Source: Variovorax paradoxus
GTDB lineage: Bacteria; Pseudomonadota; Gammaproteobacteria; Burkholderiales; Burkholderiaceae_C
Direction of reading: 5' to 3'
Assembly: GCF_018614955.1 (NCBI RefSeq)
Contig: NZ_JAGGNV010000016.1
Location: 1-64,000 of the forward strand
DNA length: 64,000 bases
How positions within the stretch are numbered: position 1 is the first letter of the stretch; each line of letters begins with the position of its first letter. Both the position numbers and the translations under genes were made by a program. A model generated the notes under the pieces. It was not told the DNA's origin and made no database searches. It saw only the letters and a list, made by a program, of their open reading frames with translations. This document shows, in pieces, positions 21,840 through 32,162 of this stretch.

Positions 21840-22589
21840 ATGAAGGTCCTGGTCCCCGTCAAGCGGGTCGTCGATTTCAACGTGAAGGTGCGTGTCAAGT
21901 CCGACGGCACCGGTGTCGACATCGCCAACGTCAAGATGAGCATGAACCCCTTCGACGAGATCGCCGTCGAAGAGGCGGTCCGCCTGAAGGAAAAGGGCGT
22001 GGTCACCGAAGTCATCGCCGTCTCCTGCGGCGATGCCAAGTGCCAGGAGACCCTGCGCACCGCCATGGCCATCGGCGCCGACCGCGGCATCCTGGTCGAG
22101 ACCTCCGAAGAGCTGCAGCCGCTGGCCGTGGCCAAGCTCTTGAAGGCCCTGGTCGACAAGGAACAGCCGCAACTCATCATCCTCGGCAAGCAAGCCATCG
22201 ACGACGACGCCAACCAGACCGGCCAGATGCTGGCGGCGCTGGCGGATCTGCCCCAGGCCACCTTCGCGAGCAAGGTCGAGGTCGAGGGTGACAAGGTCAA
22301 GGTCACGCGCGAAGTCGACGGCGGCCTGGAAACCATCCAGCTCACGCTGCCCGCGGTCATCACCACCGACCTGCGCCTGAACGAGCCGCGCTACGTCACC
22401 TTGCCCAACATCATGAAGGCCAAGAAGAAGCAGCTCGACACCTTCAAGCCCGAAGACCTGGGCGTGGACGTCAAGCCGCGCCTGAAGACCTTGAAGGTCA
22501 GCGAGCCGCCGAAGCGCGGCGCCGGCATCAAGGTGCCCGATGTCGCCACGCTGGTGGACAAGCTGAAGAACGAAGCGAAGGTGATCTGA
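21840..22589 (+). CDS. etfB: electron transfer flavoprotein beta subunit
   Basis: This 249-residue protein is the AMP-binding beta subunit of ETF, which collects electrons from acyl-CoA dehydrogenases and passes them to ETF-ubiquinone oxidoreductase. Family segments are [12 protein letters not shown] at the start, [16 protein letters not shown], and the signature [21 protein letters not shown] with LNEPRY. The length is standard. I use the ATG at 21840; an upstream in-frame ATG at 21747 adds 31 unrelated residues. It is followed 2 bases later by etfA, and an acyl-CoA dehydrogenase gene lies downstream. Confidence 0.96.
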   Translation: MKVLVPVKRVVDFNVKVRVKSDGTGVDIANVKMSMNPFDEIAVEEAVRLKEKGVVTEVIAVSCGDAKCQETLRTAMAIGADRGILVETSEELQPLAVAKLLKALVDKEQPQLIILGKQAIDDDANQTGQMLAALADLPQATFASKVEVEGDKVKVTREVDGGLETIQLTLPAVITTDLRLNEPRYVTLPNIMKAKKKQLDTFKPEDLGVDVKPRLKTLKVSEPPKRGAGIKVPDVATLVDKLKNEAKVI

Positions 22590-22591
22590 CT

Positions 22592-23527
<936 letters not shown>

Positions 23528-23560
23528 TCCGCTTTCGTCGAACAGAGAAAGACAGGTGAA

Positions 23561-23584
23561 GGGCATCGTTCGCGATGCCCTTTT
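23561..23584 (+). terminator. hairpin terminator after etfA
   Basis: A perfect 8-bp stem GGGCATCG / CGATGCCC with a TTCG tetraloop is followed by TTTT. It lies 33 bases after the etfA stop and 25 bases before the acyl-CoA dehydrogenase start. Confidence 0.8.
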
Positions 23585-23608
23585 CGTATCCGCCGCACAG
23601 GAGGCACC

Positions 23609-25399
23609 ATGAGCTACACCGCCCCGATCAAGGACATGCTGTTCGACATCGAGCACCTCGCGAACATCGCGCAGGTCTCGCAGATGCCGGGCCTCGAAGA
23701 CGCCGGGCTCGAAACCGCGCAGGCGGTGCTCGAGGAATGCGCGCGTTTCAACCGCGACGTGATCGCGCCGCTCAACGTCGCGGGCGACCGGCATCCCTCT
23801 TCGTTCAAGGATGGCCATGTCGCGACCACGCCGGGCTTCAAGGAAGCTTTCGCGCAGTACGTCGCGGGCGGCTGGCAGGGCCTGCAGCATCCGGTGGACT
23901 TCGGCGGCCAGGGCCTGCCCAAGATCATCGGCGCGGCCTGCGGCGAGATGCTCAACTCGGCCAACATGAGCTTCGCGCTGTGTCCCTTGCTCAGTGACGG
24001 CGCCATCGAGGCGCTGCTCACGGCCGGTTCCGACGAGCTCAAGGCCACCTACCTCGAGAAACTGGTGAGCGGGCAGTGGACCGGCACCATGAACCTGACC
24101 GAGCCGCAGGCCGGCAGCGACCTCGCAATGGTGCGCAGCCGTGCCGAGCCGCAACCCGATGGCACCTACAAGGTCTTCGGCACCAAGATCTTCATCACCT
24201 ACGGCGAGCACGACATGGCCGAGAACATCGTGCACCTCGTGCTGGCGCGCGTCACCGGCGCGCCGGAGGGCGTGAAGGGCATCAGCCTGTTCGTGGTGCC
24301 TAAATTCCTCGTCGACAAGGACGGGTCGCTGGGCGAACGCAACGACGTGCACTGCGTGAGCATCGAGCACAAGCTGGGCATCAAGGCCAGCCCCACCGCG
24401 GTGCTGCAGTACGGCGACCACGGCGGTGCCGTCGGCTATCTCGTAGGCCAGGAAAACCGCGGCCTCGAGTACATGTTCATCATGATGAATGCGGCCCGCT
24501 ACGCCGTGGGCATGCAGGGCATCGCGATCGCCGAGCGCGCCTACCAGCAGGCGGTGGCCTACGCCAGGGGCCGCGTGCAGAGCCGCCCGGTCGACGGCTC
24601 GATCAACGCCAGCGCGCCGATCATCCATCACCCCGACGTCAAGCGCATGCTGATGACGATGCGCGCCTACACCGAGGGCTGCCGCGCCATGGCCGCGGTG
24701 GCCGCGGCCGCCTACGACGCGGCGCACCACCACGCCGACGCCGACACGCGCAAGCAGAACCAGGCCTTCTACGAATTCATGGTGCCGCTGGTCAAGGGCT
24801 ACAGCACCGAGATGAGCCTGGAGGTCGCCTCGCTCGGCGTGCAGGTGCATGGCGGCATGGGCTTCATCGAGGAGACCGGTGCTGCGCAGTATCTGCGCGA
24901 TGCCAAGATCCTCACCATCTACGAAGGCACGACCGCGATCCAGGCCAACGACCTGGTGGGCCGCAAGACCGCGCGCGACGGCGGCCAGACCGCGAAGGCG
25001 ATTGCCGCGCAGATCGAGCAGACCGAGGCCGAACTCGCGAAGCAGGACAGCGATGCCGCGCGTGCGGTGCACAAGCGCCTCACGGCCGCGCGCCAGGCCT
25101 TCGTCGAGGTGGTCGACTTCGTCGCCGGCCAGACCAAGTCCTCGCCCAATGCGGTGTTCGCGGGCAGCGTGCCCTACCTGATGCTGGCGGGCAACCTGGT
25201 GGCCGGCTGGCAGCTCGCACGCTCGCTGCTGGTGGCCGAAGCGCTCGCCGCGGCCGGCACCGACACCGCCTTCATGAACGCCAAGATCGCCACCGCGCGC
25301 TTCTATGCCGAGCACATCCTCAACAAGGCGCCGGGCTTGCGCGACAGCATCGTCGACGGCGCCGAGAGCGTGACGGCGCTGGCGCTCGACGCTTTCTGA
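23609..25399 (+). CDS. acyl-CoA dehydrogenase, large (DmdC-like) type
   Basis: This 596-residue FAD enzyme forms trans-2-enoyl-CoA from acyl-CoA and gives its electrons to ETF. The core motif MNLTEPQAGSDLAMV lies near residues 155-170. A catalytic-base region, with YEGTTAIQANDLVGRK, is near 445. An extra C-terminal domain of about 120 residues distinguishes the class that includes 3-methylmercaptopropionyl-CoA dehydrogenase and many long-chain enzymes. The exact acyl substrate is not deducible. An RBS (GGAGG) precedes the ATG. The genes for its electron acceptor, etfBA, are directly upstream. Confidence 0.92.
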   Translation: MSYTAPIKDMLFDIEHLANIAQVSQMPGLEDAGLETAQAVLEECARFNRDVIAPLNVAGDRHPSSFKDGHVATTPGFKEAFAQYVAGGWQGLQHPVDFGGQGLPKIIGAACGEMLNSANMSFALCPLLSDGAIEALLTAGSDELKATYLEKLVSGQWTGTMNLTEPQAGSDLAMVRSRAEPQPDGTYKVFGTKIFITYGEHDMAENIVHLVLARVTGAPEGVKGISLFVVPKFLVDKDGSLGERNDVHCVSIEHKLGIKASPTAVLQYGDHGGAVGYLVGQENRGLEYMFIMMNAARYAVGMQGIAIAERAYQQAVAYARGRVQSRPVDGSINASAPIIHHPDVKRMLMTMRAYTEGCRAMAAVAAAAYDAAHHHADADTRKQNQAFYEFMVPLVKGYSTEMSLEVASLGVQVHGGMGFIEETGAAQYLRDAKILTIYEGTTAIQANDLVGRKTARDGGQTAKAIAAQIEQTEAELAKQDSDAARAVHKRLTAARQAFVEVVDFVAGQTKSSPNAVFAGSVPYLMLAGNLVAGWQLARSLLVAEALAAAGTDTAFMNAKIATARFYAEHILNKAPGLRDSIVDGAESVTALALDAF

Positions 25400-25433
25400 A
25401 TCCAGCCATCCACATCGAACCCTCGGAGACCCC

Positions 25434-26396
25434 ATGTCCAAGCTGCCCCCCGTTCTCGCCAATCTTCCGCTGCCGATCATCGGCTCGCCGCTGTTCATCA
25501 TCAGCAACCCCAAGCTCGTGATCGCGCAGTGCAAGGCCGGCGTCGTCGGCGCGATGCCGGCGCTCAATGCGCGGCCCGCGTCGCAGCTCGAAGACTGGCT
25601 GGCCGAGATCACCGAAGAGCTCGCGGCCTACAACAAGGCGAATCCGGACAAGCCGGCCGCGCCCTTCGCCATCAACCAGATCGTGCACAAGAGCAACGAC
25701 CGGCTCGAGCACGACATGGCGCTGGTCGTGAAGTACAAGGTGCCGATCGTCATCACCTCGCTCGGCGCGCGCACCGATGTCAACGATGCGGTCCACAGCT
25801 ACGGCGGCGTGACGCTGCACGACATCATCAACAACGCCTTCGCGAGGAAGGCGATCGAGAAGGGCGCCGACGGCATCATCGCCGTGGCGGCGGGCGCCGG
25901 CGGCCATGCGGGCATCAAGAGCCCCTTCGCGCTGATACAGGAAATCCGCCAGTGGTTCGATGGCCCGATCGCCCTGTCGGGCTCGATCGCGACCGGCGGC
26001 GCGGTGCTCGCGGCGCAGGCCATGGGCGCCGACTTCGCCTATATCGGCACCGCCTTCATCGCGACCGAGGAGGCGCGCGCCAGCGCCGAGTACAAGCAGG
26101 CCATCGTCGACGGCACCTCCGACGACATCGTCTATTCGAACCTCTTCACCGGCGTGCACGGCAACTACCTCGCACCCAGCATCGTGGCCGCCGGCATGGA
26201 CCCGGCCAACCTGCCGCAGGGCGAGCTCAAGACCATGGACTTCGGCGGCGGCGACGGCAGCAAGGCCAAGGCCTGGAAGGACATCTGGGGTTCGGGCCAG
26301 GGCATCGGCGCGGTGACCGAGGTCGCGAGCGCCGCCGCTTTCATCGAGAAGCTCAAGCGCGAGTACGAAGAAGCGCGGCGCCGCCTTGCGCTCTGA
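25434..26396 (+). CDS. nitronate monooxygenase / NAD(P)H-dependent flavin oxidoreductase
   Basis: This 320-residue TIM-barrel FMN protein belongs to the NMO/2-nitropropane dioxygenase family. Visible features are the N-terminal LPIIGSPLFIISNPKL and the phosphate-binding GAGGHAGIKSPF near residue 155. IALSGSIATGGAVLAAQAMGAD comes next, followed by IGTAFIAT. Some relatives oxidise nitronates and others act as NAD(P)H:quinone reductases or trans-2-enoyl-ACP reductases; the sequence alone does not separate these. The gene follows the acyl-CoA dehydrogenase by 34 bp with GGAGA before the ATG, and its end overlaps the acyltransferase gene. Confidence 0.88.
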   Translation: MSKLPPVLANLPLPIIGSPLFIISNPKLVIAQCKAGVVGAMPALNARPASQLEDWLAEITEELAAYNKANPDKPAAPFAINQIVHKSNDRLEHDMALVVKYKVPIVITSLGARTDVNDAVHSYGGVTLHDIINNAFARKAIEKGADGIIAVAAGAGGHAGIKSPFALIQEIRQWFDGPIALSGSIATGGAVLAAQAMGADFAYIGTAFIATEEARASAEYKQAIVDGTSDDIVYSNLFTGVHGNYLAPSIVAAGMDPANLPQGELKTMDFGGGDGSKAKAWKDIWGSGQGIGAVTEVASAAAFIEKLKREYEEARRRLAL

Positions 26397-27528
26397 CGCT
26401 GCCGCGGCCGCCGCGGCGCGCCTGCCGCTGCTCGACGCGGTGAAGGGCCTGGCCTGCGCCGTGATCGTCGGGCATCACCTCGCGCGCTACGGCCCCCTGC
26501 CGGCAGGTGCGTCCTCGCTCGCGCCAGGGCTGTTCGAATGGCTGGCGCAGGATGGCCGGCTCGCGGTGCAGGTGTTCCTGGTGCTGGCCGGTTTCCTGGC
26601 CGCGAGCAGCCTGGCGCCCGACGGCGTGCTGCGGATCGACCGGCCGCTGGTCCGCGTGTTCCAGCGCTATGGCCGGCTCGCCATGCCCTACCTGGCCGCG
26701 CTGAGCTTCAGCGTGCTGGTCGCTGCGCTCGTGCGGCCCTGGCTGAACGACGAGGCCGTGCCCGCGGCGCCCGGCATGGCGCAGCTGCTGGCGCACGGGC
26801 TGCTGCTGCAGGACCTGCTTGGCTACGACGCCTTGTCTACCGGCGTCTGGTACGTGGCCATCGACTTCCAGCTCTTCGTGCTGGCGCTCGCGGCGATCGG
26901 TTTTTCCGAACTGCTGCAGCGGCGCTGGTCGATGCGGCCGGAGCGATCGCGCTGGCTCGCCGTGGTGCTGGTGCTGGTGCTGGCCATCGCCTCGCTGGCG
27001 GTTTTCAATCGCTACGAGGAACTCGACGACACGGCGCTCTACTTCTTCGGCGCGTATGGCCTGGGCATGGGGGTGTTCTGGATCGGCCGCGCGACGCGGC
27101 GCAGCACGTGGCAGTTCGGCATCGCGCTGGTGCTCCTGGTCGGCGCCGCGGCGCTGGCGCTCGACTGGCGCAGCCGCATCGCCACGGCGCTGGTCACGGC
27201 GCTGCTGCTGGCTGTGGTCCAGCGCCGCGCAGGGCCCGAGCCGGCCGCATGGCCGCCGCTCGCGCAGCCGTTGCTGCGGCTGGGGCGCATCTCGTATTCG
27301 CTGTTCCTCATCCATTTTCCGGTGCTGCTGCTGGTGAGCGCAGCGTTCGACCGGCTCGCGCCCGATGGGCCCTGGGTCGACCTGTTCGGCCTCCTGGCCA
27401 CCTTCGCGCTGTCGATCGTCGCGGCGATGCTGCTCTACCGCTGGGTGGAGTCGCGGCCTGCCACCTGGCGCGCCGTGCTGGCCTTGTTCGCGGGCCTGCT
27501 GGTCTGCGGCGCGGTGGCTGCTTCCTGA
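26386..27528 (+). CDS. membrane acyltransferase (OafA/AT-3 family)
   Basis: This 380-residue protein has about ten membrane helices. The AT-3 catalytic motif is in the first helix region (VIVGHHLARYG, near residue 25-35), and the second region LAVQVFLVLAGFL is typical of OafA-like O-acetyltransferases. The late FLIHFPVLLLV segment is also characteristic. Such proteins acylate sugars of O-antigen, exopolysaccharide or lipids. The start is a TTG overlapping the previous gene by 11 bases; no ATG or GTG precedes it in frame, so the exact start is uncertain. It is convergent with a glycosyltransferase gene, a possible functional partner. Confidence 0.82.
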   Translation: MRSDAAAAAAARLPLLDAVKGLACAVIVGHHLARYGPLPAGASSLAPGLFEWLAQDGRLAVQVFLVLAGFLAASSLAPDGVLRIDRPLVRVFQRYGRLAMPYLAALSFSVLVAALVRPWLNDEAVPAAPGMAQLLAHGLLLQDLLGYDALSTGVWYVAIDFQLFVLALAAIGFSELLQRRWSMRPERSRWLAVVLVLVLAIASLAVFNRYEELDDTALYFFGAYGLGMGVFWIGRATRRSTWQFGIALVLLVGAAALALDWRSRIATALVTALLLAVVQRRAGPEPAAWPPLAQPLLRLGRISYSLFLIHFPVLLLVSAAFDRLAPDGPWVDLFGLLATFALSIVAAMLLYRWVESRPATWRAVLALFAGLLVCGAVAAS

Positions 27529-27532
27529 ATTT

Positions 27533-28639
27533 CTAGCGGCCTGCCGCGAGCGCCTGCGCGTAATGCGCCGAGAAGGTCTCGGCGACGACCTCCCAGTCGT
27601 AGCGCTTGGCCCGCTGCTGCGCGGCCATCGACATCGCGGCGCAGCGCTCGCCGTCGAGGCTCGCGACCTCGCGCACCACGGCGAGATCCTTGGCGCCGAT
27701 GTCGAAATCGAGGAAGAAGCCGTTGACCGAGGGCTCGACGAAGCCGTTGATCGGCGTCATGTCGCGGCACAACACGATCTTGCCGGCAGCCATCGCCTCC
27801 AGGATGCCGATGCCGAAGCCCTCGTACTCGCTGCCGGTGACGAAGACCGTGCGCTGCTGCAACTCCCGCAGCAAATCGGCGTCTTCGATGTAGGGATGCA
27901 GCCTGACCGCGTCATCGAGCTGGAGGGCACCGATTTGCGCCTGCAGCGATTCGCCCAGGTTGTCGAAATCGGGCCCGGCGATCAGCAGGTCGATCTTGAC
28001 CCCCTGATCCCTCGCCATGGCGACGGTGTCGATGACCGCGTCGATGCGCTTGTTGCGCGACCAGCGGCCCCAGTAGATCCACTTCGTCGGGTCGGGCGGA
28101 CCGGTGAGGCGCCCGCCCTGAAACTTGGCGTAGGCGATGCCGTTCTCGCATTTCTCGACCCGGTCCGAGAAGCGGCTGAAGTAGGCGGTGTCGGATTCGC
28201 TGCTCGCGAGAATCTTCCGATAGTGGCGCAGCAGGCGGCGCATCAGCATGCGCTCGTGCAGCCACTTGATCGCGCCGTGCTTGGCCGTGTGGCGAAAGCC
28301 GCCGTGCGTACTCAGCACGGCGGGGATGTCGCGGCATTGAAGCAGCACGTTGCCGGTGAGCATCATCAGTTGCGGATCGTGCACGTGCAGCAGGTCGTAG
28401 CCGGCAGCCAGGCGGCCGAGCTCGCGCGCATAGCCAGCCAGGCGGTTGCCCAGCACCGGCACCCGGAACACCTTGATGCCGTCCAGTTCGCGGACCGAAA
28501 ACCCCGTGTGCTCGGCGGACACGTGCGCGATATCGACCTGGCTGCCCTGGCCCGAGCTGCGCACCGCGAGTTCCCGCACGACGGACTCGATGCCTCCGAT
28601 CTCGGGAAAGTAGGTCGGCGTGATGGAAAGAATCTTCAT
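27533..28639 (-). CDS. GT4-family glycosyltransferase
   Basis: This 368-residue GT-B glycosyltransferase (group 1) has an N-terminal domain with YFPEIGGIESVVRELA and VLSTHGGF. The C-terminal nucleotide-sugar site is WIYWGRWSRNKRIDAVI ... SEYEGFGIGILEAMAAG, with the E-x7-E motif. It transfers a sugar to a surface polysaccharide or lipid precursor; donor and acceptor are unknown. ATG 28639 is preferred over an in-frame start at 28666 because the family begins at MKILSITPTYFPEIGG. Base and codon use are somewhat less GC-rich than in neighbouring genes. It is divergent from cydD. Confidence 0.87.
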   Translation of the reverse strand: MKILSITPTYFPEIGGIESVVRELAVRSSGQGSQVDIAHVSAEHTGFSVRELDGIKVFRVPVLGNRLAGYARELGRLAAGYDLLHVHDPQLMMLTGNVLLQCRDIPAVLSTHGGFRHTAKHGAIKWLHERMLMRRLLRHYRKILASSESDTAYFSRFSDRVEKCENGIAYAKFQGGRLTGPPDPTKWIYWGRWSRNKRIDAVIDTVAMARDQGVKIDLLIAGPDFDNLGESLQAQIGALQLDDAVRLHPYIEDADLLRELQQRTVFVTGSEYEGFGIGILEAMAAGKIVLCRDMTPINGFVEPSVNGFFLDFDIGAKDLAVVREVASLDGERCAAMSMAAQQRAKRYDWEVVAETFSAHYAQALAAGR

Positions 28640-28680
28640 GGCGTCGTAGCTTAGCGGGTGCACCATGCCGCTTCGGACGA

Positions 28681-28740
28681 TTGCCAGTGCCGCGTCACAT
28701 CCGCTATCATTATGGTAATTTCAGTAAATACTGAAATTAC
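28681..28740 (+). promoter_or_regulatory. cyd promoter with overlapping palindromic operator
   Basis: A sigma-70-like promoter, TTGCCA (28681-28686), 18 bp, then TATCAT (28705-28710), is followed by an exact inverted repeat. The arms are 11 bp, GTAATTTCAGT (28715-28725) and ACTGAAATTAC (28730-28740), with a 4-bp spacer. The repeat covers the expected transcription start, so a bound protein would repress. A related half-conserved motif precedes the GbsR/MarR-type gene at the other end of the operon. Confidence 0.7.
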
Positions 28741-28754
28741 ACGAATTCAACAAA

Positions 28755-30437
28755 ATGCAGCCTCACGACCCCTCGCTCGCCGGCTTGCGATCCCTGGATC
28801 CACCCAGGCTCGCCGCCTTCGTGCAGGGTGCTGCCGCGCTGATGTGGCTGCCGCAGGCGGCCTTGCTGGCCTGGGCCGTCGAGGGCCTGGCAGCGGACAC
28901 GGGTTTGGCGGCGGTGCTGTGGCCCGCAGGCGGGATCGTGCTGCTCGGGCTGCTGCGCGTTCTCTGCGAGGCATGGGGTGCGCGCCGCGTCTTTGCCGGC
29001 GCGCGCGCGGCGCTGACGGAATTGCGCGCGCGGGTCGCCGCCGCATTGGCGGCGCGCTCGCCGCTGGATCGCGCGCGTCCGGCCTCGGGGCTTGCGGCCA
29101 GCGTGATCGCGGAGCAGGCGGAGGCGGTGGTTCCGTACCTGGTGCGCTACGGGCCCGCGCGCTGGCGTGCGATGGTCGTGCCGCTCGCGATCCTGCCGGT
29201 GGTGGCCGGCTTCTCGTGGGTCGCGGCCATGGTGCTGCTGGTCGCGGCGCCGCTGATCCCGCTCTTCATGGCCATCGTGGGCTGGCGCGCGCGGGCCGCG
29301 AGCGAGGCGCAGCTGGTGGAAGCGGGCGGCATGAATGCCTTCCTGCTCGACCGGCTGCGCGGCCTTCCCACCTTGCGTGCGCTCGATGCGATCGATGCCT
29401 CCGCGCTGCGGCTCGGCGAGGCGGCGCAGGCGCTGCGACGGCGCACCATGGCGGTGTTGCGCATCGCTTTCCTGTCGTCTGCCGTGCTGGAGCTGTTCTC
29501 GGCGCTGGGCGTGGCGATGGTCGCGGCCTATGTGGGTTTCCATCTGCTCGGCACCTTCGAGTTCGGCACCTGGGGCCGGCGCCTGAGCCTGGGCGAGGGC
29601 ATGTTCGTGCTGCTGCTGGCGCCGGCTTTCTTCGAGCCGCTGCGCGAGCTGTCGGCGGTCTGGCATGACCGCGCCGCCGGCGAGGCGGCGCTCGATGCGC
29701 TCGACCGGCTCGCGCGCGCCGATGTGGCGCTGCCCGGCGCGCAGAGCGAGGCAGCGCGCGGCGGCGAAGCCGCGGCCGGCGCGCCCTCGGTGCAGGTGCA
29801 TGGCCTGCATTTCTCCCACGCCGGCGAGGACGCCTTCTTCGAGAACTATGCGTTGCGCATCGCCCCCGGCGAGCATGTCGCGCTGATGGGGCCCAGCGGC
29901 TCGGGCAAGACGGCCTTGCTCTGCCTGATCGCGGGGCTGGTGCCGGCGCGGCAGGGCGAGATCGCGATCGGCGGCATCCCGCTCTCGGACCGGACCGTGG
30001 CTTCGCTGCGCCGGCGCATGGCCTGGATGGGCCAGAAGCCCCATGTGTTCGCGGGCTCGGTGCAGGCGAACGTGGCACTGGGGCGCAGCGGCGCGAGCAC
30101 GGAACGGGTCGAGGTTGCGATGCAGTTCGCACACCTGGACGGCGTGGCGCAAGCCCATCCTGGCGTGGCGCTGGGCGAGGGCGGCAGCGGCTTGTCGGGC
30201 GGCGAGGTGGCAAGGCTCGCGCTGGCGCGGCTGGCCGTGCATTCCGATGCCGATCTGCTGCTGGTCGACGAGCCCACGGCGCACCTCGACACCGAGACCG
30301 CCGAGCGCGTGGCCGATGCGCTGATCGAACTGGCGCGCGGCAAGACCCTGATCGCCGCCACCCACGATCCCGTGCTGGCCGCGCGCATGCACCGCGTGGT
30401 CCGGCTCGATGCCGTGCCCGCGAAGGAAGCGGCATGA
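28755..30437 (+). CDS. cydD: cysteine/glutathione ABC exporter subunit CydD
   Basis: This 560-residue half-transporter has an N-terminal six-helix domain and a C-terminal ATPase: Walker A GPSGSGKTALL, signature LSGGEVARLALARL, Walker B LLLVDEP and H-loop IAATHDP. With CydC it exports reduced thiols to the periplasm, which is needed for cytochrome bd assembly. The ATG starts 14 bp after the operator palindrome. It overlaps cydC by ATGA. The order cydD-C-A-B-X with one promoter suggests one regulated transcript for the oxidase and its assembly factor. Confidence 0.93.
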   Translation: MQPHDPSLAGLRSLDPPRLAAFVQGAAALMWLPQAALLAWAVEGLAADTGLAAVLWPAGGIVLLGLLRVLCEAWGARRVFAGARAALTELRARVAAALAARSPLDRARPASGLAASVIAEQAEAVVPYLVRYGPARWRAMVVPLAILPVVAGFSWVAAMVLLVAAPLIPLFMAIVGWRARAASEAQLVEAGGMNAFLLDRLRGLPTLRALDAIDASALRLGEAAQALRRRTMAVLRIAFLSSAVLELFSALGVAMVAAYVGFHLLGTFEFGTWGRRLSLGEGMFVLLLAPAFFEPLRELSAVWHDRAAGEAALDALDRLARADVALPGAQSEAARGGEAAAGAPSVQVHGLHFSHAGEDAFFENYALRIAPGEHVALMGPSGSGKTALLCLIAGLVPARQGEIAIGGIPLSDRTVASLRRRMAWMGQKPHVFAGSVQANVALGRSGASTERVEVAMQFAHLDGVAQAHPGVALGEGGSGLSGGEVARLALARLAVHSDADLLLVDEPTAHLDTETAERVADALIELARGKTLIAATHDPVLAARMHRVVRLDAVPAKEAA

Positions 30438-32125
30438 AGCTGCTGCACGATCTTCGTCCGGTCATGGGGCTGTTCCTCGGCGCGCAGCCGCGCAGGCTGG
30501 TGCTCGGCGCGGCCCTGGCGGCGCTCACCGTCCTGATGGGCATGGCGCTCCTGGGCCTCTCGGGCTGGTTCATCACCGCCACCGCGCTCGCGGGCCTGCA
30601 TGCCGCGACCGCGATCGTCTTCGACGTGTTCATGCCCTCGGCCGGCATCCGCCTGCTGGCGCTGGGCCGCACCGCGTCGCGCTATGGCGAGCGGCTGATC
30701 ACGCACGACGCGAGCTTCGCCGTGCTGGCCGCGCTGCGCGTGCGCCTGTTCCGCGACTGGGCCCGGCCCGATGCCGCACGCCGGTTGCTGGCGCGGCCGG
30801 CACGGCTCCTGTTCCGCCTGACCGCGGACATCGATGCGCTCGAATCCTTCTACCTGCGCCTCCTGGTGCCCGCCGCTGCGGCGCTCGGCGCGGCGCTGCT
30901 CGCCGGCGTGGTGCTCGGCGTCATGAATCCCTGGATGGGCGGGCTGCTCGCACTCTGGCTGCTGGCCGCGGGCTGGGGCATCGCGCTGATGGTCGCGCAG
31001 CGCGCGCGGCCGGCCGCGCTGCGGCGGGCGCAGGCGATGGAAGGCCTGCGCGCCCGCGCCGTGGACCTGGTCGCCGGCCAGACCGAACTGGTCATGGCGG
31101 GCCGCATCGACGCGCAGCGCGAGGCGCTGGCCGCGGCCGACCGTCACCTGGCCAAGGCCGACCTGGCGCTGAACCGGCTCGAAGCCGGCGCCGGCATGGC
31201 CTATGGCATGGCCGGCACGCTGACCCTGGCTGCAGTGCTGCTCGCGGTGGGCGTGTTGGCAGGCGAGGGCGCGATCGGCGCGCCGGCGGCGGCGCTGGCG
31301 CTGCTGATGGCGCTGACGGCCATCGAACCCTTCGCTGCCTTGCGCCGCGGCGCGCTCGATGCCGGGCGCAGCTGGCTCGCGGCGCGGCGGCTGGCACCGC
31401 GCATGGCGGCCGACCCGCAAGCCCTGCAAGGCTCCGCCGGGCCCGACGAGGGCCTGGCGCTGCAACTGAAAGATGTCGTCGTGGCCCATCCCGGCAGCCG
31501 TGTGCCTGCATTGCAGCTCGGCGCGCTGGCGCTGAGCGCGGGCGAGCGTGTCGCGCTGATCGGCGCGAGCGGTGCAGGCAAGTCGACGCTGCTCGCGGCG
31601 GTCGCGGGTGAACTGGCACCGCAGCAGGGCGAACTCCGCGCGCAAGCTCATTGCCTGCTGACGCAGCGCACCGAACTCTTTCACGACAGCTTGCGCGACA
31701 ACCTGCGGCTCGCCGACCCGGTGGCCGACGACGCGCGGCTGTGGACCGTGCTGCGCGCCGCGGGCCTGGCCGACGAAGTCCGCGCCATGGCCCGAGGCCT
31801 CGATACCGTGCTCGGCGAAGGCGGCTTGGGCCTTTCCGGCGGCCAGTCGCGGCGCCTTGCGTTGGCGCGCCTGCTGCTGCGAAACGTACCCTTTTGGCTG
31901 CTCGACGAGCCCACCGAAGCGCTGGACACTGCGACCGCACACGATGTGCTGCAGCGCCTGCGTGTCAACGCTGCAGGACGAAGCCTGTTGATCGCGACCC
32001 ATCTGCGGCGCGAGGCCGCGCTGGCGGACCGGCTGCTGTGCATGCGGGCCGGCCGTGTCACGGCCGACCTGCGGCGCGGCACCGCTGCCTTCGATGCCGC
32101 CTTGAGCGCGCTGCGGCCCGACTGA
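30434..32125 (+). CDS. cydC: cysteine/glutathione ABC exporter subunit CydC
   Basis: The 563-residue partner of CydD has a membrane domain opening with MGMALLGLSGWFITATALAG (a CydC-typical segment) and a C-terminal ATPase. The ATPase has Walker A GASGAGKSTLL, signature LSGGQSRRLALARLLL, Walker B FWLLDEP and H-loop LIATHLRRE. Both ATP sites of the CydDC pair look intact. Its start overlaps the cydD stop. A 37-bp gap with RBS (GAAAGGA) precedes cydA. Confidence 0.92.
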   Translation: MKLLHDLRPVMGLFLGAQPRRLVLGAALAALTVLMGMALLGLSGWFITATALAGLHAATAIVFDVFMPSAGIRLLALGRTASRYGERLITHDASFAVLAALRVRLFRDWARPDAARRLLARPARLLFRLTADIDALESFYLRLLVPAAAALGAALLAGVVLGVMNPWMGGLLALWLLAAGWGIALMVAQRARPAALRRAQAMEGLRARAVDLVAGQTELVMAGRIDAQREALAAADRHLAKADLALNRLEAGAGMAYGMAGTLTLAAVLLAVGVLAGEGAIGAPAAALALLMALTAIEPFAALRRGALDAGRSWLAARRLAPRMAADPQALQGSAGPDEGLALQLKDVVVAHPGSRVPALQLGALALSAGERVALIGASGAGKSTLLAAVAGELAPQQGELRAQAHCLLTQRTELFHDSLRDNLRLADPVADDARLWTVLRAAGLADEVRAMARGLDTVLGEGGLGLSGGQSRRLALARLLLRNVPFWLLDEPTEALDTATAHDVLQRLRVNAAGRSLLIATHLRREAALADRLLCMRAGRVTADLRRGTAAFDAALSALRPD

Positions 32126-32162
32126 GATCGCACGCCGACCCCAAGAAAACGAAAGGAACCCC